Below are positions 23,871-34,220 of a DNA stretch of 64,000 bases, piece after piece (the stretch's first letter is position 1; every line of letters starts with the position of its first letter). A program made the position numbers and the translations under genes. The notes below the pieces were generated by a model. That model saw only the letters and a list, made by a program, of their open reading frames with translations, did not search any database and was not told where the DNA came from. Origin of the DNA: Asterella californica (taxonomy: Eukaryota > Streptophyta > Marchantiopsida > Marchantiales > Aytoniaceae); the NCBI GenBank assembly GCA_036924285.1, contig JAYKYS010000012.1, positions 5,332,001 to 5,396,000 on the forward strand, written 5' to 3'.

Positions 23871-24830
23871 GTGTTAAGTGATAAGCATATCTATAGTTGC
23901 GAGATAGTCCAGACATAACCTATAAGGTAGAGAACGAAGAAACACACGTATGAGATATAAGGTTAAATTTTCTTCTCGCGCATTTTGCCAGCCCTTCCAG
24001 TCTTCTAGTCTCTCTAGGAAGATGTGGATTTGAGAAGCTTGGAAGACCGGGAGGCACAGGCCTAGTTCTCGACTTCCAACTTCTCGAAATAACAAAACAA
24101 CTCACCAAGCCACTCGGAATTCGTACCAAGCCTCTCTTAACACAAAAGCAAAGCAAATCCACTCTTGATACGAATTATGTACAGTCATCTTCTGAAGACA
24201 GTCAGGCTCCCGAAGCGTCTTTCGAAGATGTTCCAATCTTCTGAAGCGTCTTCTGTTCAAGGTTTCGGGAGTAGAGGGATGGTAGGGTAGGAAAATTGAT
24301 AGCTGGGATCTCCAATTTGAGGGCTAGGGGTAGGGAAGCTCGAATTGAACTCGAGAAGAAGCAAGAAGATGTCTGACAGAAATTGGGCAGCGCTTTCGCG
24401 TCCAATGTCACAATAGGAAAATAGGGATGGAGGATTGATCGATCAGGTTGCCTGCAAACAACCGGGGAAGCGCGGGAGATACCAAACAAAGGCGAGAAGC
24501 AGTGGGGAAGGAAAAAAAACATGAGAAGAACCTCCACTATCTTTTGTCTGCTTCCCCGAGCTGTCTTCGATCTTCCGCGCGCTTCCGGCTCTGGTTCCAG
24601 CTCCAATGCGACCCCACAAAGCTGCTTCCGCCGTCAGCTCCCTACTACGTCTCAATCGATCAAACCGTTGTCGCGCTACTTGGCGGCTACATGCTTGACT
24701 TCTACTCCGACGCTTAGGTTTAGTAGTTCTAAGTGTTAAATGATAGGAGTATCTAGAGTTGTGGGATAGTCCAAACATAACCCATAAAACGAGGACGAAG
24801 AAACACACTTTTGAGGGTATAAGTGTGGAA
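23871..24830 (+). mobile_element. Small element with ~95-bp terminal direct repeats (TRIM-like)
   Basis: The repeat at about 23871-23965 ('gtgttaagtgataagcatat', 'gatagtcca(g/a)acataac', 'gaagaaacacac') recurs in the same orientation at about 24734-24830. It encloses ~770 bp without coding capacity. A terminal-repeat retrotransposon in miniature would look like this. I could not find a PBS, a polypurine tract or a target duplication, so a simple local duplication is the alternative. Confidence 0.4.
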
Positions 24831-25122
24831 TGTTACTAGCAGAAACATTAATTTAAATAACGATATAATTTATTACCAAACCCTCTGCAACGAGAATGTT
24901 AGTGCATATGCACGCTCCATACCCCATTATATATATCTTTTTCCAAGCGTGCTCGTTTCGGCTTACAAGATTGAGACGTCATAGTATGTTCATTCATTAA
25001 TCTTGAACTATAAAACAATCCAGTAACTTGAAGGTTTTCTTTCATGAAGTTACATACCACCTCTGGCCGTTCAGAAGTTTCCACTTGGATGATTTGACTT
25101 TCCACTTTTAACTGTTTTGCCC
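24831..25122. other. Target region of the central retrotransposon
   Basis: Holds a 77-codon minus frame (24899-25132) that reads as ordinary soluble protein but has no recognised family. The retroelement insertion cuts it at 25127. Confidence 0.3.
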
Positions 25123-25126
25123 TCTC
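25123..25126 (+). repeat. Target-site duplication TCTC, left
   Basis: TCTC immediately before TGTCACG at the left end is repeated at 35109-35112 right after GACA at the other end. It could also be read as 5-bp TCTCT with a shared T. Confidence 0.55.
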
Positions 25127-25406
25127 TGTCACGTCAGTTTGGGCATCCCGGCTAGGTTGGCCGAGCGCGTAGTGACAAATCCCGGTAAGGCCGTTAGTGC
25201 CGTTAGGACAAGTTGGTGGGAGAGCCCACTAGGGATATACTCCGCAGGTAAGGCTTGGAGCCTTAGTTCTTCAAGTTGAGCCTTCAAGCTCCAAGCTATG
25301 GTGGATAGTCTAGTTGAGTGTAACCCGGATAGAGTGGGTTTGGCTTGACCGTTTGTGAGTAATCTTTGTTGCAGTGTTGGAGATGATAATTTCTCTGTTC
25401 AGATTA
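25127..25406 (+). repeat. 5' LTR, lacking its first ~108 bp
   Basis: Matches 34710-35003 ('tgtcacgtcagtttgggca', 'gccgttagtgccgttagga', 'gggagagcccactagggata', 'ctatggtggatagtctagtt', 'ggtttggcttgaccgtttgt'). An 18-bp indel lies near 25330. Compared with the full LTR at 34602-35004, this copy begins at internal position ~109. Confidence 0.85.
25233..25276 (+). promoter_or_regulatory. LTR promoter: TATA-like box and inferred transcript start
   Basis: GATATAC at 25234-25240 lies about 27 nt upstream of 25262, where the sequence exactly complementary to the PBS begins (25262-25276). In self-priming elements the PBS pairs with the first nucleotides of the mRNA, so 25261/25262 is the predicted start of R. 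The start site is inferred, not measured. Confidence 0.6.
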
Positions 25407-25420
25407 CTTGAAGAACTAAG
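25406..25420 (+). other. Self-complementary primer-binding site
   Basis: ACTTGAAGAACTAAG directly follows the LTR and is the exact 15-nt reverse complement of 25262-25276 inside the same LTR. There is no TGG-start tRNA complement here. This is the arrangement of Tf1/sushi-type self-primed gypsy elements. Confidence 0.75.
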
Positions 25421-26239
25421 TGCAGGTCGAGGCGGAGTCCAGTAAGAGCTCGCTGATCTGAAATTGTCCGTTGGTATCTTCGAGCGTTGTCATTCGTGCT
25501 TGATTGATTGGACCTGCATCGAGGTGTGTGTGGACGTATGGTACCTTGCTGTTCGCAGATTGGTTGCTGTTGAGGGGTCGAGTGGAGATTTTTTGTCATG
25601 CGGAACGCTGCAGAATTTTGCGGAATGTTCTTGAAGTGATCTGTTCGGACCGAAGTGCGCGTTTGGGCGTGGCAGACGGAGTACTTGTCAATGTCAGGTC
25701 GGAGTGGGCTCTTTGGAAGCGTTTGGCCAAGCATAGAAGAAGTTATGGCATAGAAGAAGTTATGGCATGTCGAAGTTCGCTGCCGTGTGACCCGAAAGTG
25801 CAAAAAGGCTAGTTATGTCAGATTTTGGTGCAATTTCATGTGGAAACTCGAGTTTAAGAGTTTTGTTGTGTGTGTGTGTGTGCATTTGCGAAGTGTGTAT
25901 TATGCATTCGCGAACCTGTTGTCGTGGTGTTCGGGTTGGCTTTGGGTGTTCTTGCTGTTTTATGTCAGATTTTTGGTTACTCGTGTGCACCTGCAAGCTG
26001 TTTTTGCTATTTTGGAGTCTCTTTTGCAATCTTGTGCAATTCGAGGTGTAGCCGAGCCTGTTTTGGTGTGTTGTGTGGAGGCTTCGAGGAACAGAGGTGC
26101 GTGACTGCAGAGGCGTGAGAAGCGGAGTGCGAGAGTGCGGAGACGGAGCGGAGCTTGAGCCTGAGTCCGAGCTCGAGCCCGCCGCAAGTCAGCTTGCTGG
26201 CGTGCGTGAGAGGTATGCAAGTTTCAGTTGTGTGGGAAG

Positions 26240-26300
26240 TGTAAAACCAGTTGGTCACCCATCCCAACACTATTTTTGGACTTGGACACTTAACTCTATA
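26240..26300 (-). repeat. 5S rRNA-like segment (internal promoter region)
   Basis: On the minus strand it reads 'gagttaagtgtccaagtcc', resembling the A-box region of eukaryotic 5S rRNA. About 20 nt further it reads 'gggatgggtgacc', exactly the conserved 5S C-box region. The 5' half of a 5S gene is not recognisable and the 3' end diverges. It is a 5S-derived relic at most. Confidence 0.4.
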
Positions 26301-26307
26301 GTCTTAG

Positions 26308-26331
26308 GCCAACAAGCAATAGCTTGTTGGC
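26308..26331. repeat. Perfect 10-bp stem hairpin, loop AATA
   Basis: GCCAACAAGC (26308-26317) pairs exactly with GCTTGTTGGC (26322-26331). It lies just beyond the 5S-like segment in the element leader. Confidence 0.75.
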
Positions 26332-26450
26332 TACCCCATCCGTCTATAGCCTGGGCGCCGTGAGGTCCAGTCCTCCTGACGGGGGGACTCATGCTGTGCA
26401 AGGGCAGCAGCATACGGCTGCAGAAAGCCCCACAGCGAAAAGAGACATAA

Positions 26451-26480
26451 AAAAAAATCAAAAAAAATCAAAAAAAAAAC
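26451..26480 (+). repeat. A-rich tract (A8-9 TC)n
   Basis: Three A8-9 blocks separated by TC. It could be the tail of a retroposed insertion within the leader, but no matching body was identified. Confidence 0.5.
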
Positions 26481-27216
26481 TATGTAGTCTTAGCTTTGGC
26501 TTTATCACTAGACCAATAGCTCTTGGTGTCCTACAGGGATGCATGCAAGTACTGTATAAGGTAGTAGGAGACCTTCTCGCACGTTCCTAGAGGAGTGGTA
26601 AGACGACCTCATAGTATTAGAGGGAAGCTATAGTTGTGGTAGTGTTTGCCTATACCGTAGAGACGCGTATGAAGGCAGTTGGTGGCAGTTGTCTTGGGTG
26701 AGCTAGTAGAGCTACCACGTAGATAATTTTGGAGCTACTAGAGGTGTGGACATCTAGTTAGTGACCTTAAGTAGCAGTTACGACGGTTGGTGACCATATA
26801 TTGTGCATGTGATCACCGAAGAGGAGGCGTCAGTTTGGATGGGACTGGGTTTCTTTATGTGAATGTTTGAGTGTCGAGAGTTATCGTTTGGACTTCTTGT
26901 GGTTGGAACCCCTCCATATTCTGCTTCCTGTTTGTGAGTCGCGTTTGCTTGTGTTAGTGCTTGATTTCCGGAGTGAGTTCACTCCAGTCTGCTGTCGATA
27001 GTGAGGCTGGAGTTACGGACCAGTCATACTATCTTTGTTTCTCTCACGGTGCGGTTGGAGTGACGACCAACAGACCGTGAGAGATTGCCTGTGGTGATGG
27101 CAAGTACATGTTGCCCTTACCTTGACCGTCTTAGTATGAGATAGGTGAGCTCAGTAGGAGCAGGGTTAGGCAAGTGGTGGTTACGGTGGTGACAGAGATT
27201 TCGGCATTCTGATTGG

Positions 27217-28773
27217 AGAGTGTGTTACAGAGATTCTCTCATCACGGAGTTCTCGGGAGGTTCTGGTGAGGACTTCTCTGACAGTGGGTATACACAGAGT
27301 GAGGCGAGGTACCGACTACTTACACCATTGCCGTCGATTGTTCCAGAGGACGAGTTAGACACAGATAGCGTATTTTCTGGTGGTGCGTCGAGTGTCACCA
27401 CACCGTTGTTGTAGGACATGGACGAGATATATGAGATCACGAAGAGACCTCGACGTTACTCGGATACAGTGGGTATCATCGAGCTGGATGACTTCAACCA
27501 GGAGTTTGATAGTTGATGCGATCTGCAGCAGATGCCAAACCTACAACTGTTTACATCTTTAATGGCGTGGAAGGGTTTGTTCCAACACTTGGAGGGACCG
27601 CCGATGGATGATTATCATGAGTTCTGACGAGACTACAGTATGGAGATTGAGTTGTGGAGACAACATTGATCTCCCAACTACGTTTCTATCACTACTGGCG
27701 CAGTTTCAGGAGGCGTAGCACCTACGAGTTCGGGTGCCAATAGCAGTGATACATCCGCAGATGACGGAGTACCTACTACCGGTGGTGCGTCCATTAGTAG
27801 TGGAGCATGTGGTAGTGTGAGCGGGATACCACCAGGGTTTAATCCTGTGGTTCAGTTCCTCTAGTGTTTGAGGAAGAACTGTCAAGGTGTGCGGACCGAT
27901 AAGTTGAGGAGTCTGCAGGAGTTCCAGCGGAAGACTAGAGAGAGTCTACGTGAGGCGTTTACTTGCTTGAGGCGGTTGATCAGCGTTACTCAAGGAGTGA
28001 CGGAAGCACATGCAGTCCAGTTCTGGTATGAGATACTAGATCGAGAGCTGCGTAGGAGAGTCAGAGATGTCACTCTTCTTAGAGACACTGCTCCGACGTT
28101 AGCGGTTGTCTTTGGTTTAGCGGATTGAGCTCAACATGATGGAGGAGAGGGTGGTGGTTGCTGAGTTCAGCAAGGAGACACCACATGGGGCGACCACCTC
28201 TTCTCGAGGATCACAGGCTACGCAACAACATGGTGGTGGTGGTGGTAAGGATCGTGCGGAGCAGTCGTGATCCCAAGGAGGTGTTGGAGGATCTAGTGGG
28301 CAGAAGCTCATGTCGTCCTTCTCTAGTCAACAGCAAGCGGGTCCTTGTTGGACGTGTGATGATCCTCATCAACAAAAAGACTGTCCACAGAGGAGAGGTG
28401 GTTATGAGACGTCAAGGACGTCTCAAGCGGTACCTAGGCAATGTGAGCATTGTGGACGATCTGGTCACAATAGTGACCGTTGTTTTGATCTCCATCCCGA
28501 GCTACGGCAAGAGAAGGCTGATCGTGGACGAGGTGGAGGACCTCAGGAAGGCCGCGGTGGTCGAGCTGGAGCTAGAGGTCCAGCACTTGAGAGAGGACCG
28601 GTCAGTCCACCGTCTGCTACGACATCAGAAACAGATATGGTTGCTCAAATTGAGCAGTTGGAGCAAAGGATAGCTAGTATGGCTATGGCTCAGCAGAGAT
28701 CTGATGGAACAGAGACTTCCACGTCTTATGGAGGAGAAAGAGGTGACTTCGATTTCATGGTTGGTGTGACGTA
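27217..28773 (+). pseudogene. Retrotransposon Gag with two zinc knuckles
   Basis: Frames at 27220-27414 and 27868-28128 give an acidic N-terminus and a capsid-like helical segment ('KLRSLQEFQRKTRESLREAF', 'TEAHAVQFWYEILDRELRRR'). A nucleocapsid follows at 28310-28774 with CWTCDDPHQQKDC (CX2CX3HX4C) and a canonical CEHCGRSGHNSDRC (CX2CX4HX4C), then an Arg/Gly-rich segment. Gag packages the element RNA in virus-like particles, and the knuckles bind nucleic acid. Stops at 27412, 27514, 27841 and 28126, plus a frame change before the knuckles, make it inactive. A poly-Trp/Gly-like simple repeat (GGTGGT) near 28230 coincides with the frame change. Confidence 0.8.
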
Positions 28774-29011
28774 GATCGAGACATCTGCGGTAGTGACTCG
28801 AGGTGCAGTACGTGTCTCTAAGCCGCGAGGTGCGTCAGTGGAGTTGGATCCACAACGCGGGGAGACTGGTAGACAAGCCAGACTTCTTCAATCCTTCACG
28901 TTATCAGAGGCGTTGAGGACCACGTCTATGGTTCCTAAACGATCTATCGTTGGTGCAGTGGAGTAGGAGGCATCGACATCCAAGAGTGGGGGTGATGTAA
29001 GTCAACCCTCG

Positions 29012-29744
29012 ATGTCTGTGGATGCGATGTCAAACTCGATGTTGGAGACGGCTACAGTAGTTTTACGAGCCCCACTATTTTCAGTCACGAATATGAGGAC
29101 ATTGGGAGACAACTTGGCTCCAGTGTTTCAGTTGGCGGCCACGCTAAGTGAGAGCGAAGATGTTATTACCTCTAGTGTTGAGGTGGTTCAGCGAGAGACG
29201 GTAGATGTGTCCATGGAGTCGAGGATCAAGACAGTTACTAGTGGTACTTGGCAAGCGGCGACTGCCAGGTTAGATGAGTTACCAGCTAGGCCGACGATTG
29301 ACCGTGCTGGTTTGGCACCAAGTGTGGTGTTGTTGGACAACAGAAGTGGTATCTTTTGTTTGGTGGCATCGTCAAGGAAGATGTATCAACCGCTGAAAGT
29401 CTTGTTAGACTCTGGAGCCCAACTGTTGATGTTGAGGAAGGCGGCGTGTATTGGCTTGGGTCTGAGGAAGTCCAAGGTGGAGAGATGTCCATTCCAGCTA
29501 CAGACATCTCTAAGAGATCAGGAGGTACAGCTCAACACATGACACGTGAGATGTTGACGGTGAGAGTTTGACCAGATCATCCCACGGATGGCTCCATGGT
29601 GAGAGCCAAGGTCATTGTTACGGCCGCGGAGTCTTATGATGTATTGGTTGGAGGTGCTGTGTTATATCCTATAAGGTTCGTGATCGACTATTGGACGGAG
29701 ACAGCATCTTACAGACCAGGTTGGCAGTCTGGTGAGGACGAGTG
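29012..29744 (+). pseudogene. Retrotransposon aspartic protease
   Basis: The frame 29012-29542 contains 'PLKVLLDSGAQLLMLRKAAC', with the retropepsin active-site triad D-S-G and a following Ala. After a frame change the homologous sequence continues at 29560-29744 ('VTAAESYDVLVGGAVLYPI', 'DYWTETASYRPGWQSG'). A retroviral-type protease processes Gag-Pol. It lies between the nucleocapsid and the methyltransferase, the standard position for gypsy. The protein is broken by stops or frameshifts at about 29540 and 29742. Confidence 0.75.
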
Positions 29745-30102
29745 AGCCGCTTACCAGTGCGGTTCAGTGCTAGAGTTGGGACAACGGAGCCTACACCAAG
29801 GACGATGACATCCGTTGCAAGGTTTAGTTCGGTCATCACCTGCCGGACGAGTTGTTAGAAGGCAATGCCCATGTGGAGGATACTCCGGTCTTTAAGGAGA
29901 TGGAGGACATGCTTAGCATGACTACGGTAGTACCATCTGCCTTGGATGTTTCACTCTGGAGTTCGAGTGGAGAGTTGCAGCAATCTGCTGATCGGTTGGT
30001 ACAGCAGGCTTGGAGTGAAGCCTTTTACCACCAGTAGAGGAACCAAAGGTTGTTCCTGTTACTGACTCTGTGATCTTATCACCGTTGGATACGACTCTCA
30101 TT

Positions 30103-31317
30103 GTATAGCAATATCCAGAGGAGGGTGTGTGTGTGCTGGAGTTGTTTGGAGGGCTCAACACAAGTTTGGCTGCGGTATTGCAGGCAGGCATACAACGATA
30201 CTTGTATGTGGAGAGACATGAGGTTGCGAGACACATCTCATTGCGTCATGTGGCACGTTTGGTGCAAAGATATCCTAAGTTGTTGTCCATATCAGCTGTT
30301 AGAAGATATCAGCAAGCATTACCGTCAGATATTTCGTTGCTGGGGGCGTAGGATCTCACGTTTGTTGACACCATTCACTTGGTGATAGCCGGGTGGCCAT
30401 GTCAAGGTCACACGCGTGCTGGGAGAAGTCAGGATTTACATGACCCTTTACATGACCCGCGATCTAGGATGTTCGGGGAGATGTTACGAATCTTACGATA
30501 TCTTCAATCGCATCAAGTGGATTCTCCAGCGTACATCTTGGAGAACGTCCCTTTGTTGGATGATACTCGTACACAGATGATGACGAGTGTGCATCAAGTG
30601 CGGTCCTGGGCCGGACCGGTAGTGTTGTTAGATGCAGCGAGAGTAAGATCTCGTGCACATTGTCCACGGTTGTGGTGGACGAACTTATTACCGAGAGAGG
30701 TGCTTAAGTGCACACACGATGGAGTGAGACGACCAGCGCATCTCTTAGATGCAGGACGACGATCTCAAGTAGTGAGAGTCGTCGACATGTCACCCATGGT
30801 AGTGATGAACCTAGTGGGACGGTCCATGGTAGCGTTATCCACTTTGGTGAGCTTTCTAGCGTCACATGCTTACAGAGATGGAGGACCTGGGCTTGTGTGG
30901 GATGCTCAGTTACGGCAGTTGGTGGAACCCAATGCCGATATGAGAGAGCGAGTGATGGGTTTCGCTACGAGTACGACGGTAGTAGCTTCGGTGTCAGAGG
31001 CTTCACGTCGTCAAGTATTGGATCAAGCAATGGACTTGAATTGCTTAACATGGATTGTTAGTCTTGGATTGGCTGAGCAGTGTCGGATGCGATCGACGGG
31101 CATTACTGTTCAGACACTTCTGAGCTCTTGTCTATCGAGTCGGTGGAGACAAATGGCTGGAGGCGAGGCGTGTGAAGTTTGTTATCCTTCGACGTCATGG
31201 GATGTCATAAGAGAGAGTGTGGAGCTTGCAGCTAGGACCGTAGGAGTTTTTCGCACAGTGGCGGTGGAGGTTGTTGGTGGTGAGCAGAAGGAAACTGCTC
31301 TAGAGGCTGCAAGATAG
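30103..31317 (+). pseudogene. C5 cytosine DNA methyltransferase domain (DNMT3/DRM-like), retrotransposon-borne
   Basis: A single frame runs from 30103 to 31317 with only one TAG inside the domain (30349-30351) and one just upstream (30106-30108). In order it shows motif I 'VLELFGGLNTSLAAVLQAGI', an acidic partner in 'YLYVERHE' and motif IV 'IAGWPCQGHTRAG' (catalytic Cys codon 30400-30402). Motif VI 'AYILENVP' (Glu codon 30541) is next, then motif VIII-like 'LDAARVRSRAHCPRLWWTNL', motif IX-like 'RERVMGF' and a motif X-like C-terminus ('RRQVLDQAMDLNCLTWIVSL'). Linear I-to-X order and the R.R.(F/W)W(T/G)NL box resemble the eukaryotic DNMT3/DRM group. Motif IV has PCQ in place of the PCN usual there. 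The enzyme would transfer methyl from S-adenosylmethionine to cytosine C5. Both TAGs fit single transitions from CAG or TGG. It lies between protease and RT in the same orientation, so it was part of Pol. Confidence 0.9.
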
Positions 31318-31323
31318 CAGTCA

Positions 31324-32334
31324 ATGACTTCGTCTTCTACCTCTAGCATGGTGACAGATGATACTTGGGAGCCAGAGATTAGACCCAAGCTTATAAGAGA
31401 GACGAAGAGTTCAGAGATTCTTGAAGAGCTACAAGAATTGTTTTGCCTTCAGTATGAAAGATTTGGGTACCTTGAAGGGACCAGATATAAGGATCGACTT
31501 GGCTAACGACGTCAATCTTTCGACGTCCTTACAAATATAGTGACATGGAGAGAGCCTTGATCCAGAGTAGGACTAAAGACTTGTTGGAGGTTGGGTTGGT
31601 GGAGATGTCGCATGAAGAGTATGCATCTGCCACAGTTATGCCAGCAAAGAAAGATATGTATGGCAACTACACGGATAGACGGATGTGTGGAGACTACCGT
31701 CTTATCAATCGCAGATAAAATTCGATAAGTATGCCATGCTGACAGCTGAGGAGATCTTTGATGCAGTGGGGCATGTGAAGGTCTTCAGTACTTTGGATCT
31801 TCGAGCGGGGTATCATCAGTTGCCAGTGAGAGAAGAAGATAAGTCTAAGACATCATTCTGGGGAATTGACTCTCACGGCAAGGATTGTCTGTATCAATGG
31901 CGGTTCTTATCATTTGGGTTGAAGAACGCCCCTACTGAGTTCTAGAGGGTGATGGACAAGATCCTAGCAGGATTGGATTTTGTCCGATGTTATATTGATG
32001 ACATCTTAGTCTATAGTGCTACTGTGGAGGAGCACGAGAGACACTTACGAGATGTGTTCGAGCGGTTGAGAGCTCATGGGTTGAAGTTACACCTAGGAAG
32101 TGTAAGTTCTTCCAGGAGTTGGTAGAGTATGTGGACCACACCATCTACCCAGGTGGGTTGGGTGTTCAACAGACAAAGGTTGAGGCTATTGCACGTATCT
32201 CACGTCCCACAGATGCGAGTCGAGTTCGAGCATTTGTTGGTTTGACGAACTTCTATCGTCGATACGTGAGAAGATTTAGTGCAATTGCGAAGCCATTGAC
32301 CAAGCTAATGAAGGTGGACAAGGAGTGGCAGTGA
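31324..32334 (+). pseudogene. Ty3/gypsy reverse transcriptase
   Basis: RT segments occur in order: 'RRMCGDYRLINRR' (about 31678-31716, one frame), 'KYAMLTAEEIFDAVG' and 'VFSTLDLRAGYHQLPVREED' (31730-31850), 'YQWRFLSFGLKNAPTEF' and, after a TAG at 31943-31945, 'CYIDDILVYS' with the YxDD catalytic pair. Thumb and connection sequence ('RISRPTDASRVRAFVGLTNF') continues to a TGA at 32332. A 1-nt frameshift near 31715 and another near 32100 break it. RT copies the element RNA into DNA. The sequence is clearly of the Metaviridae (Ty3) class. Confidence 0.9.
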
Positions 32335-32810
32335 GGAGATGAGCAGGAGCGAGCTTGTATAGAGCTAAAGGATAGGTTGACATCTGCTCCCATCTTGAGG
32401 AGACCCGTTAGGGGGCGTCTTTTCCAACTGCACACAAATTGGAGTATGTTGGGATTTGGAGCAGTGCTGACTTAACATGATGATGAGAAAAAAGAGTTTG
32501 TGGTGGCGTATGCCAATCGCTCCAAAAATTCGGCGGAGGCGAGGTACAATTTGTACGAGGGGGAGTGTTTAGCTGCAGTGTGGGCTGTTGTACACTTTCG
32601 ATGTTATTTGTTTGAGAACCCTTTTACTCTCATCACTGATCACCAAGTGGTTGATGGAGTCCGACAAGCTTACAGGGAAGCTTGCACGATGGGTTCTTAT
32701 CTTACAAGAGTATGACTTCCAGGTAGTACATAGACCTGGAGTTGTAAACCTAGACGTCGATGGGTTGAATCGTAATCCATGCACGAGTCAGCAGGATCAG
32801 ACTGGGGCTC
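32335..32810 (+). pseudogene. Ty3/gypsy RNase H
   Basis: 'APILRRPVRGRLFQLHTNWS' (first acidic position reads Asn where D is usual), 'EFVVAYANRSKNSAEARYN', 'EGECLAAVWAVVHFRCYLF' and 'FTLITDHQ', then a frameshift to 'LARWVLILQEYDFQVVHRPG' and 'LDVDGLNRNP'. It normally degrades the RNA template. A stop at about 32474 and the frameshift near 32648 inactivate it. Confidence 0.85.
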
Positions 32811-32933
32811 GATGGCATGACGAGGTTGATGAGGAGATAGTGCCAGGGTGGCATGCATCTGCCTTTCTTTATGTGTTGGTCATGAACTCTAGTATGGAGG
32901 GCCAAGTCGTATCTTTCTCTGGTCAGGGAGTAG

Positions 32934-34220
32934 ATGATGAGTCTCCAGATCGTGAGGGCGGAGATGGTGTACACACACCAACGAGATATCCATGACGATG
33001 TCACTGTAATAGAGTATCTACGTACTGGCGTGGCGATAGCCAAAGTAAGTGCCAAGGAGCGAGATCGTGTCTTTCAACGAGCGAAGAGATGTCGACGAGA
33101 AGGACGACATGTACTTCGAGTCTGGGACGATGAGAGAGTACGGATAGCGCCACATCCATCTCAGAGGACACAGTTAGTACGACGTGCTCATGAGGAGTTG
33201 AGACATTTTGGAGTGAAGCGTACGCATAGCTTACTCCAAGGACAATATTGGTGGAGTGGTATGCACGTCGATGTGCAGCAGTTTGTCGCACGATGTGTGA
33301 TTTGTGATCGAGTACAAGCATCATTTAATGCTCCTACTCCACAGTTACACCCCTTACCGATTATGGGGTTGGGTTAACGGTGGAGTTTGGATTTTGCGGG
33401 ACCCTTACTGTTGACTGTACGTCATCACCGGTATGTGTTGATGATGGTGGAGCACTTCTCCAAGTGGATTGAGTTGGTGGCATTATCGGAGAAGGCGAGT
33501 GAAGGGACGACGTATGCGTTCTTAGATCGAGTGTTGAGTCGTTTTGGAGCATCAGCTGAAGTGTTGACATATCAAGGTACAGAGTTCCTTGATGAGTTTC
33601 AGACCTTATGTGATCAGGCGCTGATTGATCATCGGATTACATCTCGAGATCATCTTGAGGCGGATGGTTTGGCGTGGAGAGGATAGTTCAGACGGTGAAG
33701 AGAGGATTGCGCAAGTATGGCTTGCAGAAGGGCCACTTGGGAGATTGGGATGTGCAGTTACCATGGTTGGCTATGGGCTACCATTTTAGCCAACAAGCAT
33801 CTTTTGCTTCCTTCTCATCGTATTTTCTATTGTATGACCGAGATCCGGATCTACTTTCGGTCATTCGTCGTGATTCTACTGAGGTGCTGAACCTTGATGA
33901 CCCGGATATGTGGATGAACATATGTTCTCAACGAGCAGAGACATTTCGGAGAGTTATGCTTATGGCTTTTGAGAACCTAGCGATTGCTCAGCATTGAGAC
34001 ACGTTGCGATATGCAACTATCCGAGGAGGAGAGTATCGGCCATCGATTCGCAGGTTTCATCTTGGCGATTATATCTATCTACAGCAGACTGCACCGATGA
34101 CCTGAGACGTGATCGCATGGTGCACTTCTTTACGAGTGCGTGAGGTGTTATCTTCTGGAGTACTCATGTTAGAGGGTCGCGATGGTGTTGTTTGGAAGGA
34201 CCATGTGCGTAATTGCGCAC
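32934..34220 (+). pseudogene. Ty3/gypsy integrase
   Basis: The zinc-binding N-terminus at 33180-33320 ('AHEELRHFGVKRTHSLLQGQ', 'CVICDR') is followed by the rve core. The first Asp is in 'WSLDFAGP' (33380-33405). The second core position reads Tyr (codon 33570-33572) in 'LTYQGTEF', where TDQGTEF is usual. The Glu block is split by a frameshift at about 33675 ('ADGLAW' / 'ERIVQTVKRGLRKYG'). A C-terminal domain follows to about 34220. Stops occur at 33374, 33995 and about 34102. The D-to-Y change alone would abolish catalysis. Confidence 0.88.

Larger units (their letters stand above)
25421..27200 (+). other. Long leader between PBS and gag
   Basis: About 1.8 kb with no supported gene; its open frames are overlapping and G/T-rich. 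It contains a 5S-rRNA-like segment, a perfect hairpin (26308-26331) and an A-rich tract (26451-26480), annotated below. Confidence 0.5.

Noticed and set aside
25140..25190. tRNA-Ser/Leu-like 'ggttggccgagcg' in the LTR
   Set aside because: It is part of the LTR, present in diverged form in the other LTR copy, with no cloverleaf.
26324..26590. LINE RT-like 'GVLQGCMQ' in the leader
   Set aside because: Only a short resemblance to the RT 'GVPQG' box, with no flanking RT motifs.
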